A DNA stretch of 14,322 nt from Terana coerulea (Eukaryota > Basidiomycota > Agaricomycetes > Polyporales > Phanerochaetaceae), in contig JAKOGH010000620.1 in assembly GCA_024811115.1 (NCBI GenBank), positions 1 to 14,322 of the forward strand, read 5' to 3'. Position numbers and translations under genes: made by a program. The notes beneath the pieces were generated by a model, which saw only the letters and a program-made list of their open reading frames with translations, had not been told where the DNA came from and made no database searches. This document shows positions 7,026 to 14,322 of this stretch, in pieces; position 1 is the stretch's first letter; each line of letters begins with the position of its first letter.

Positions 7026-8712
7026 CTACATCTCAGCTGGAGATCGCGCAACGGGCTGGAGCTCGATTTCTGCCAGTGGCTGCTCGTCTACCGTAACGTC
7101 GCCCTCTTCGTCTCCACGTGCAAATCGTTCAGCTTGTCCGTGGTCCAGGGGCTCGGCGATGTTACCCAGCGACTCCGTCGGAACCCTAAAGTTCGGCACC
7201 GAAAACATTGTGGTCACTTGTCCGTCCGAGCGTATCCGCGGACGGTCTGCATCGTTGAGCTGACGAAGGTTCAGCATGAATCGGCTCATGAGAACGGGTG
7301 GCTATCGCAACGGCGGTTAGCATGTGCCGTCTACAAAACAAATGCAGACTTACCATTGACACAGTGAGCTGCTGAGCGACATTTGCCCCTATCGTTGCCC
7401 AGGGCTGTCAGCAGCGAGGTCCAGAGAGAAATGGCTAACGTACAAAGGTTTCAGCCGTCTCGGACGTGGCCATTTGACTAACATTTATTGCGAGTAATGC
7501 ACTGCAGTGATCATGTGAGCCCAGATCCTATTTTGAATGACAGAGCAGGCCATACAGGAAATACCACGATCCTACAGAAGTCGTCAATTGGTATGTGATT
7601 ATGGCGGTGAAGCATATCTTACCGTCACGAAGGAGACAAGACGAGAGCGACGTCGGCAGGTTCATGGTTTTCGCCAGCCGCCAATGCCTAAATGTCTTAA
7701 CCCATGTCAAGACGATAACCAAGACATCTGCAAGGATCAGCGAGGCCCTTGTGAATAAAGTCACTGTACATAGAACCCCATGAGATAAGTAGATGAGCTT
7801 CGGAGTCCCCAGAACGATTCAGACGCACGTCTAGGGAGATGACTGAGTACCTAACGCGTGCCAAAACGCAACAACGGCCTCACATTTGATTTAGTTCTTC
7901 CGACATGTTTAGGGAAGTCGTGCATGTATTCAGCGGCGGGGCCCAATATTGATATCCGAATTTTGAGAGAATGAACTGAGTTCGTCATGAGCTTGAGCTG
8001 TGATTCTGGAGATTACGGGGCACTCACAGAGTTCGTACCGACCGGCACCAGCCCAAACAAAACGACGACCACAAATACCAGCTGGTGATACTTCCACGAG
8101 CTCCAAAGGGCGGCGGCTCGAAGTGCAGAGAAGACTGCACAAATCAGATTCGGTCCGGCTTCAAGGAGCAAATCGGGAGACGTACACGCCACCTGTGCGA
8201 ATCCAATAAAGCTAAGAATTTCCAACATGATAATCACAGCCTCGCAGCTGTAAAAGGTGTTTCCGTGGTGAGTGCGCATTTGATCAGCAACGGGAAGTTC
8301 AGCACCTCTGGCGTTTGCTTCATGAGTAGGAGGTTAACCTACCCCTAAGCAAAGCTACATACCTTGTTTGATCCTAGAGAAAGTGTAAGGACATTGAACA
8401 GTAGCATTGCCCAGCGTGTAGTGAGCAAGAGGAGGGACGTGGCTGTTGGTCGTCGCATCCATACGGTGGCGATTTCTTGTCCGAGTGTGATGATATATTC
8501 ATAGGTTATCATCGCTAGTAAATCAAACACCAACTCAATAATTACGAATATGGCGAATATAACTCCGCTACACTCACCGGAGATGCCATAGGTCATGTAG
8601 TTGTCCTGTTGGCTGAAGACTTAACGTAAGGATAGGCCAAAAACATCACCCTGGGTCACGACACGTACATGCTGGAAACGAATTGGGCGAACTCTGTACT
8701 ATACTGTGACAT
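7026..8712 (-). CDS. DUF6533-type seven-helix membrane protein, copy 3 (intact)
   Basis: Exons 8712-8669, 8612-8578, 8514-8363, 8307-8306, 8247-8186, 8134-8028, 7975-7884, 7830-7829, 7763-7623, 7571-7556, 7501-7444, 7371-7354 and 7301-7026 join into 335 codons (334 residues) without a stop. The start MSQYSTEFAQ has the context CACCATGTC. The DUF6533 signature is TYEYIITLGQEIATVWMRR. Helices are visible at TTRWAMLLFNVLTL, AVIIMLEILSFIGFAQVAFF, LVFVVVVLFGLVPVG, RASLILADVLVIVLTW and WYFLALLAINVSQM, and the last precedes SRFMLNLRQL. The tail has SLGNIAEPLDHGQAE followed by an acidic stretch. Exon 12 is uncertain: the acceptor used by the sisters would give 35 instead of 36 bases and break the frame, so a downstream CAG giving 18 or 15 bases is assumed. 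Membrane location is inferred; function is unknown. Confidence 0.88.
7829..7830 (-). other. Predicted 2-nucleotide exon B of copy 3 (AC)
   Basis: It lies between a 53-base intron (7883-7831, GTGAGG...CTAG) and a 65-base intron (7828-7764, GTGCGT...ACAG). Exon 6 ends CAA AT, with TGA following immediately if unspliced, and exon 7 begins TG ACT TTA TTC ACA. The joined reading is NQ-I-L-T-L-FTRAS. The other AGs in the gap have the wrong phase. Confidence 0.74.
8306..8307 (-). other. Predicted 2-nucleotide exon A of copy 3 (AG)
   Basis: It lies between a 55-base intron (8362-8308, GTATGT...GCCAG) and a 58-base intron (8305-8248, GTGCTG...TTACAG). AG+C codes Ser between SNK and CEAV. Only GT positions 0 and 4 precede the stop after exon 3, and no acceptor has phase 0. 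The one other path (donor +4, 41-base intron) would insert an unshared segment. Confidence 0.72.
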
Positions 8713-8789
8713 GGTGTGCAGAAGCGTGAATCCTAACAGGGAGGAGCGGGGCAAAGCTGATTTTTGCTCAGTCATTAGTTACTCAAGAC

Positions 8790-8795
8790 TATATA
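8790..8795 (-). promoter_or_regulatory. Candidate TATA box of copy 3 (TATATA)
   Basis: TATATA inside the palindrome GACTATATAGTC lies about 78 bases upstream of the copy 3 ATG, similar to the box of copy 2. The A/T core is short, so this is a moderate call. Confidence 0.45.
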
Positions 8796-9292
8796 GTCAC
8801 GTACCAAACTCCGGATTGGCTCCGAGTCATGGAAGCAAGTACACCCACTATCATTCAGCGTGCACCGCGACAGGGATGATATCAACGCAGAAGCAGGAGT
8901 TTCATTTCCCTAAGCATAGCCCTGCTGCGTGTCGAGATGAACTTGTTTCCTAGGCGGCTTGAGTTTGTTGACAGATATTCAACCATTTCGTAGGCTGTCG
9001 CAGCATCTATAGGAGCCGACGCTCCGGAGTCACTGGAACGAAGATGTTAAAAAAGCAAAGAAGGAAATAGCCAAGCCATAAAGTTTCAATGTAAGCTGCT
9101 ACGCATGCGGTGCATATACTCAATCAGTGCAGAGCAGCATGCGTTTATGTAGCTCGGCATTCACGCAAGGCCAATGACCTAGCAGAAGCGGTAGACTGTA
9201 TTGTGACTGAATGAGAGATATTTTTGGCTGAGCGGTGACATATAGAAGCACACCTAGTACCAAAGCCGTTGAGTTAATATCACCGAGAGGAG

Positions 9293-9345
9293 CTATGTTG
9301 TGCACAAAGTTAGATGAGCAATGAGATAGAAGCCTGAGCACGTAC
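9293..9345 (-). other. Orphan spliceosomal intron, minus strand
   Basis: Fifty-three bases starting GTACGT, with a perfect CTAAC branch site 18 bases before the terminal TAG. It has the size and signals of the introns in the neighbouring genes. One flanking frame reads GRGDSVPAFSLS, then LLSVILTQRL across the join in phase 0, but it soon meets a stop and has no clear start. It marks a probable small or decayed gene in 9120-9475. Confidence 0.4.
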
Positions 9346-10026
9346 AGATAAGCTGAATGCAGGAACGGAGTCGCCACGACCTCTGCGCCACGATGATGTG
9401 AAAGCACGCAGGCTTCGGTTCCCAACATGAATGCATCATACACGCGGAGCTGCAGAGTCTAACATGAGCGCTGAGCGTCGGCTCTGCATCTCCTCGGGAA
9501 GAATGTCACGGTTGTACGCAGAAGTTACGTTTGAATTTGCACACGACGGGCATAATCAGGAGCACAACAGCACGAAAGTATCACCGTCCGCAATCTGTGG
9601 TCTACGTGGACTGTCCGGGGCATATACAGACCACATCACAACCTCGTCTGCTTGCCCAGCTACAACAGTTTGCGGTATCACCGGCTCTGTGTATCCTGGT
9701 TACCTACGCCGCAGTACAAACGGACCGCAGGCGAGGAAGGCGCTGCAGGTAATCAGTATTCCACATTTCAAGTGGGAAGTGGAGCTGCTTCGACACAACG
9801 GCCAAGGCGCCGTCCGACGAAGATGTCCATGCTTCCCGCGGTCAAGGCCGCCCAATTGACTTGCACGGGCTGTGAGACGAGGATTTGGGCTCCAGGCGAG
9901 ATTTGGCCACAGAAGATAGCCGTGATCGAGAGCATAGGTCGCCGTTAGACGCACCCGAACCGTGACAGCGGAAGAGCCAGCGGCCCCCGCACGCCTTCTA
10001 TTAACACACCGTGTAGCAGGTGGCAC

Positions 10027-10221
10027 GTGCGCAAGGATATCTGCAAGACAGAGGAGGTCTTTATAAAAATGCTCCAGGTCAATTTATGGAAGCCGCAGCG
10101 GTGTGCGGAACTGTACCTGCGTCGGATGGATGTCACGGACAACGAGGTGATCGCGAGATTGATATCCCTACGTCTGGATGCAGCGGTGAAGATGTTGCTA
10201 GATTTAACAATGATCAGCTGA
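10027..10221 (+). CDS. Uncertain exon-like ORF, no family
   Basis: Sixty-four codons, strongly protein-like: charged and aliphatic residues alternate as in helices (for example CAELYLRRMDVTDNEVIARL). It ends in TGA at 10219-10221. It may be one exon of a plus-strand gene that also includes the frames at 10407-10655 and 10853-11173, but I could not find a complete splice path. Function is unknown. Confidence 0.25.
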   Translation: MRKDICKTEEVFIKMLQVNLWKPQRCAELYLRRMDVTDNEVIARLISLRLDAAVKMLLDLTMIS

Positions 10222-10852
10222 GAAGGCCATCACTACATGTATAAACTTACACTTTTGGCGGCGAGTATAAATGAATTGCTGGCATAGTAGGTCGCAGTGG
10301 GCGAAAGGAGGGCTGAGATCAGGAGTTGTTTGCTATGGGCCTTGCGGCCGCGGCAGGAGAGTTCCCTGTCAAGTGGTTCAAAGAGACCTAGACATTTCAG
10401 CCTTGCTTGGCCAGGCCTTTGCGGGAGCTCTGTGGGTGGAGGGATGTCCGCGCCGGCGACTCGGAGCTTCTTCCACCTGCTCTCCGAGCCAGAGCATTGC
10501 CTTCAAGCCACGAAGGGCTCTATCCATGCCAATTCTGCCTGATAGAATCAGTGAAATATGTAAGGATCGAAGCCGCCACCTTACAAGTGCTCCGGTTACC
10601 CGCGAACGACATTTCCAAGCTTGTTCTTTGCCTGGATCCTCATTTGCAAGGCTAAACGGCGGCTGACGCAACGTACAGCGGGGACCAAGCGGCGACGTCA
10701 TGTCTATTTTCTATGATTGCAAATTGTTTCATCAACGATAATCGCCGGACTCTCGCTGTGTACGTACCTGGATTCCTGGTCGGTCAACTACCGGACTGCC
10801 AACAGGGCAAGACTGAAGAGACGAGCGCACTTCGGGCCAGAGCTTTTACCAC

Positions 10853-11173
10853 GTGCATGACACGTGCTTTTGGCGTCTCCTTGCCCCGCGGCCGCAACGC
10901 CGTGAATTCGAAGGCAGAGCCTTGAGCAAGGTAACAAAGTATCTCACCGCTGGCAGTGGGTACTTGAACGAACTTCGAGGAATACCACAACGAGATATTC
11001 AATACGATTGCAATATAAAGCAGGCACAGTGCTTGAGGGAAAATCTAAGAGTCTTTGATAGGACCGCCACGGACGCTATGGACGCGACTCGCATGCTGAT
11101 AGTAAAGACCGGAGACAAAAGTCCGACAAGACTAGAGGCGGCAGACAGACTACCAAACGAACACATAAGATAG
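10853..11173 (+). CDS. Uncertain 106-codon ORF, possibly the last exon of an unknown gene
   Basis: The frame is open from 10818, with an ATG at 10853, and ends in TAG at 11171-11173. Its translation looks like genuine helical protein (SKVTKYLTAGSGYLNEL, then QAQCLRENLRVFD, then DATRMLIVKTGDK). It ends about 100 bases from the convergent end of the DUF6535 locus, which suits a 3' terminal exon. No domain recognised. It may belong with the frames at 10027-10221 and 10407-10655. Confidence 0.3.
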   Translation: MHDTCFWRLLAPRPQRREFEGRALSKVTKYLTAGSGYLNELRGIPQRDIQYDCNIKQAQCLRENLRVFDRTATDAMDATRMLIVKTGDKSPTRLEAADRLPNEHIR

Positions 11174-11448
11174 GTCCAGGCTCTCCGTGGTGGTAGTAGT
11201 GGCAAGCTACTCAAAAACAATGACAGTAGCTGGACGGGCTCCGGGGCAACGTGGGGCATTCGGCTACGGTCTTACGACGCGAACTTGGTCAATGCGAATA
11301 CCAGTGGGTGAACAGGCCCGTGCGGTACATGTAAAGTATCTGCGGATGCCGAGGGCGCCGGCGCCGCAGGCACCAGAAAATCGGCGAGCCTCAGACACTC
11401 CTTCGCCGTGGCCTTGTCTTGCATCATGATATCGGCAACGTACGACTC

Positions 11449-11455
11449 GAGGCGG
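11449..11455 (-). other. Apparent frameshift near the C-terminus of the DUF6535 locus
   Basis: The frame that reads DAEWQELWMTLGAAFPA soon stops at 11424-11426. One base over, the next frame reads LESYVADIMMQDKATAKE followed by LRLADFLVPAAP and continues to 11272. The join is seamless if one base has been lost. No intron of usable size fits. This is inferred from sequence character, not from a family alignment. Confidence 0.5.
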
Positions 11456-11631
11456 GGAACGCGGCACCTAGAGTCATCCAGAGCTCCTGCCACTCCGCGT
11501 CGAGTTTGGGTGCTTGGGGATCCCATACTGGTACCCGCGTGCCCTTATGCCACCGAAGGACCGTGAGACATAGTCGCAGGAGGTTATATTCCTTCTCCGG
11601 AGTGACTATCTTGACCAGGTTCTGTATGACT

Positions 11632-11703
11632 CTGATTTTTTCCGCTATGCGAAGGGCGCAAGGTGAGACGGCAGTATTTAAGATTTATTTCGGCAGCACT
11701 CAC
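11632..11703 (-). other. Intron of the DUF6535 locus
   Basis: Seventy-two bases, GTGAGT to TCAG, with a CTCAC branch-like site. It is phase 2 and joins WLEAIFFPFRC to VIQNLVKIV through an Arg codon. A nearer ATAG acceptor (59 bases) would put the next exon in a frame that stops quickly, so the TCAG is preferred. Confidence 0.65.
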
Positions 11704-13037
11704 CGGCACCGGAAGGGGAAGAAAATTGCCTCCAGCCAAGCTATCGCTCGTTTCGCCAATTCGTCCGGCGTGGAGTACAGCATCGCGTGTCGCCAGTAAG
11801 CCCTCGTAGGCCTCGACACGGAAGAAGTCGTGGAAAGTTCTCGAAGCAGATACTCTGTTGTTGTCCAATAGCCGGAAAGCTTGCGGACGGTCATGGGCAG
11901 GAAAATAAGCGAGGCCTGACAAGTTTCGTAATCTTCATGTTGTCGAATGCTATCGACGAGAGTGCTCTGTATGGCGCTAACGTCCACAGGAGGTAACTCT
12001 GGATGCTCCGCCAAGAAATCAAGGAGATCGGTGAATTGGGGATGATGGTGCGATGTACACGACTGGGCTTGTAGAAGGTGGCAAACAGCCGTGGGGAGTT
12101 CAGTATCGTTCAGCCTTCCAAGGATTTCGCGTAGCGGCTCCAAGCACGAGACGGAATTATCCTTGCTATTTGGACGCTCGATAGTGCTGCTGACATCGAT
12201 GAGGACCTTTGCACCCTGCGGATCCAGAATCATGGGGCATAACGCGTCTTGCCCAACGGGTGGAATGCCGTGAATCGACGTGGACATCATGATCATACAG
12301 ATTTCCCTCAGGGATGAATCCAACGTTGCCTTGGGGTTACGCGAAAGCTGACGCGGCCGATCGTCCAGCACTGCCAGCAGCGTTCCCGCGACGATCTTGA
12401 TGATAGAGAGATAGCCTTGCTTGGTCAGACCACGCAGGTCGAGAGGCTGAGTCAAAGGAGTCTTCGCCACCGGTACCTGAAGACGGGAGGACACCGCCCG
12501 CAGAATGAAATCGATGATCTGGGCGGGCTGCGGCTGGACGTGCAGTAGCGTGTCGCAGATATTCGACCCAAGGAGATCGTCGTCCAACCGGATAGCGTCA
12601 ACGTCGACGAGAATGTCCGTATCCCGGGTGTTATCCTTGACCGCGTCGTCTTCTTCCCGTGGGTAACGGTGGGAATGCTGCAACACAGCATTGTGCGCGA
12701 GATCGACGGCAGGTTGGGACGAGGCGGTCGATGAGGTCCCGTCCTTTCACCCGGCTCGCTCGAAGATTCACCTCGCTCAGCCAGCGAATCAGCCGGGCCT
12801 GCACCGGTTAGGCAAGACCAAAGCGAGCTACCGCACTCGAAAATGAACTTCCGTACGCCTTTCGCTACACCCTTCGCAAAAGTGACTTTGTACGGACAGC
12901 GGGCGGAGATGGTCGGCGCAACGACAGTGAGAACGAAAACGAAGGCCCATCCACAGACCAGGGGTATGGTGGTGTCGCCAACGCTGGGATGTACGGAGGA
13001 TGTGAAGAAACACAGTCCGAGGAAGAATAGCGCAAAT

Positions 13038-13042
13038 GCGAT
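13038..13042 (-). other. Frameshift in a conserved membrane segment of the DUF6535 locus
   Basis: FEIAAALPLLLH in one frame continues directly as FALFFLGLCFF in the next. Relatives carry these as one unbroken segment with about three residues between His and ALFF. Loss of two bases (the ancestral CAT-ATC becoming CATC) explains it exactly. The gap is too small for an intron. Confidence 0.75.
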
Positions 13043-13409
13043 GTAGTAGGAGAGGAAGGGCGGCCGCAATCTCAAACACCCTCCACCGTTGCAAGGCTGG
13101 GTATCGGAAATAACGAATGCGAAGACGAGCTTGGGCCGGATTGTTGCTGTCGATGGCCAAGTATTCGCGAAGCCATTGTTTGACCAAAATCGAAAACGAG
13201 GCGCAGATGAGGCTGAAGCACAGGCTAGCGAACCACAGTACGTTGACGCGTACAGCAGTCACTGAAGGCTCGAAGGTGAATGGGGGTAGGTTATGATTCT
13301 GCGAAACGACCTGCTCAAGGAGCGCAATGATTCGGTCGTCGGAAGGCGGCTGGAGCATGGAATATGACTCGATCAAAAATGCGGTGAGAACACCAGAGTA
13401 CAAGCCAGT

Positions 13410-13458
13410 CTACAACATTTATGAGGATCCGCGGCAAGGAGTGGAAGTATATACATAC
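13410..13458 (-). other. First intron of the DUF6535 locus
   Basis: Forty-nine bases, GTATGT to TTGTAG, phase 0, joining DDIDSLLTF to TGLYSGVLTAF, which rebuilds the conserved start of the DUF6535 domain. Confidence 0.85.
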
Positions 13459-13530
13459 GAATGTAAGAAGGCTGTCGATGTCGTCGGTGTATTGCTTGAC
13501 CTGTTCTTCGTCGGCATCTAACCACTTTGG

Positions 13531-13533
13531 CTA
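13531..13533 (-). other. In-frame TAG at codon 24 of the DUF6535 locus
   Basis: From the ATG at 13602 the frame is open for 23 codons, meets TAG, and continues in the same frame into PKWLDADEEQ. Reading the CAATAG as a splice acceptor would leave an intron of only 27 bases from the nearest GT, so a nonsense mutation is more likely, unless the true first exon lies further upstream. Confidence 0.55.
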
Positions 13534-13602
13534 TTGCGGTGTAGCCGCTAAAGCTACCGAGGGTGCTTTGCAAAAGTCCTTATCGGCTGGGTAAAAGATC
13601 AT

Positions 13603-14322
13603 AGTCTTAGTACGAGTGAAGTTGTGCTCAGGATGATGCATGCATACTTTCGATTCCGCCATAAACGCTGCTTTGAGGTAGTAGATTTGAAGTTGAAGCA
13701 GCAGGGTCGTGAGGTAAGACACTGCGGGCATTTTATACAAGCGTGAACAGCGTTATATACGGCTTGAGTAAGCGCCAACCTTACAGGCAGTCGAGGAGTG
13801 CGCGTACGGCCGTTGGACGCAAACTGCAAGGCGACAGAATGAGTAGGTCGGCTCTGAGCGTGGCGCACTCTGAGGTTCATTGAGCCAAACCCTATATTAC
13901 TACAATTAAACTTTGGTGGACGAAGCATTGCATGCGGAATCCCAACCTGCAGCGCGTAGGTTGTGCTTTAGGGGTTGAGGTCTTGCCTGGCCAGAGGGTA
14001 GGCAAGCGCATGGCAAGCGGTTATGCCATTATCGGCAGTCGTACATCTAAGCTCGACAGTAAGCAACCTTCGCCATCGACTTGGAGCCATCCACGCACCC
14101 AAGGAGCGTTACGGTCTACAGAGTGAGGACGTGATTGATAGATCGCGAGAAGCAGGGGAAGAGTATAACGGCACAATGAACCGCGAGGAGGGAGCAAGGT
14201 AGAGAGATAGGAGGGACTGCGCCCGTCTGATATCGTGTGTTTGATTGGAGACTATCCGAGGAATTTTAATCTCCGCTACCTCGCCTCATTGCAATAGGAT
14301 GGTGCCTACAGGTTTGGTTGGC
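13603..14322. other. Right flank, no gene recognised
   Basis: This contains the presumed promoter side of the DUF6535 locus. The open frames (up to 109 codons at 13928-13599 on the minus strand) show no motif and no convincing introns. From about 14130 to the end I see nothing. Confidence 0.5.

Larger units (their letters stand above)
8713..11271. other. Large spacer right of the DUF6533 array; unresolved gene fragments
   Basis: About 2.5 kb between copy 3 and the DUF6535 locus. The part next to copy 3 is promoter. From about 8820 to 9120 I see nothing. From 9120 rightwards, coding-like frames appear on both strands, with at least one well-formed orphan intron on the minus strand (9293-9345) and coding-like plus-strand frames at 10027-10221, 10407-10655 and 10853-11173. 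No known domain was recognised and no fourth DUF6533 copy is present. Confidence 0.5.
11272..13602 (-). pseudogene. DUF6535 domain membrane protein, disrupted
   Basis: The ATG at 13602 opens MIFYPADKDFCKAPS. After an in-frame TAG the same frame gives PKWLDADEEQVKQYTDDIDS, a 49-base intron (13458-13410, GTATGT...TTGTAG, phase 0), then TGLYSGVLTAFLIESYSML, the DUF6535 hallmark. Helices follow at VLWFASLCFSLICAS and, after a frame change near 13040, ALFFLGLCFF and CGWAFVFVLTVVAPT. The long C-terminal region (12686-11704) starts near HRYPREEDDAVKDN and DILVDVDAIRLDDD. A 72-base intron (11703-11632) leads to VIQNLVKIVTPEKEYNLLR. The frame ends at 11424 or, with another shift near 11450, at 11272. 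The join between 12860 and 12690 is unsettled: a GTACGG donor at 12862 with a CTAAC branch is likely. The family function is unknown. Several independent lesions argue for a pseudogene. Confidence 0.75.

Noticed and set aside
8322..8362. An alternative copy 3 splice using donor +4 and a 41-base intron in place of micro-exon A
   Set aside because: It would insert a segment of more than twenty residues unknown in the sister genes, and it ignores the GTATGT donor shared with copy 1.
8713..9500. A fourth DUF6533 copy to the right of copy 3
   Set aside because: No YEYIIT-like signature, no RFMLNL end and no tail motif are found on either strand.
12091..12273. Plus-strand frames inside 11700-13400
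   Set aside because: They are antisense shadows of the DUF6535 coding sequence.
6060..13066. Four NotI-type GCGGCCGC octamers in the window
   Set aside because: They fall in unrelated contexts, two inside coding-like frames, and suggest no cloning junction or repeat element.
12452..13075. A 207-codon minus-strand frame as a separate protein
   Set aside because: Its first part continues the DUF6535 domain after the frameshift, and its second part is a shadow of the 11704-12686 coding frame.
1..14322. Transposon ends, CRISPR arrays, tRNA or rRNA genes
   Set aside because: I saw no paired terminal repeats, regularly spaced repeats, cloverleaf-like sequence or transposase motif by eye.

Overview
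The window looks like nuclear DNA of a mushroom-type basidiomycete (Agaricomycetes). Coding sequence is cut into many short exons by GT-AG introns of about 49 to 75 bases, and the two recognisable protein families (DUF6533 and DUF6535, both uncharacterised) are membrane proteins known mainly as lineage-specific expansions in these fungi. No bacterial, viral, tRNA or rRNA feature was recognised.

Left and centre: three tandem DUF6533-type seven-helix membrane protein genes lie head to tail on the minus strand: copy 1 (158-1874), copy 2 (3540-5258) and copy 3 (7026-8712). Their start codons are about 3.4 kb apart. I rebuilt all three by splicing from the sequence. Each has 13 exons, and the first nine to eleven have identical lengths in all copies: 44, 35, 152, 2, 62, 107, 92, 2, 141, 16 and 58 bases. 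Two exons per gene appear to be only TWO nucleotides long, each between two ordinary short introns. For both sites and in all three copies I found no other GT-AG path that keeps the frame open and joins the conserved segments. This is the main discovery candidate. Copies 2 and 3 are intact (341 and 334 codons). Copy 1 keeps every splice site but has a TAG in exon 5, so it is probably a young pseudogene. The copies share a C-terminal tail motif of the form GNIxEPLxHGQAE.

Right: a DUF6535 gene on the minus strand (11272-13602) is clearly recognisable but damaged. It has an in-frame TAG at codon 24, a frameshift inside a conserved membrane segment near 13040, and an apparent frameshift near 11450, so it is probably a pseudogene unless the lesions are sequence errors.

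Spacers (1875-3539, 5259-7025, 8713-11271, 13603-14322) hold several coding-like short ORFs on both strands and at least one well-formed orphan intron, but nothing I can assign to a family. They may be eroded genes. TATA boxes stand before copies 2 and 3, and I see none before copy 1. There is no operon logic: the genes are separate transcription units united by family duplication.
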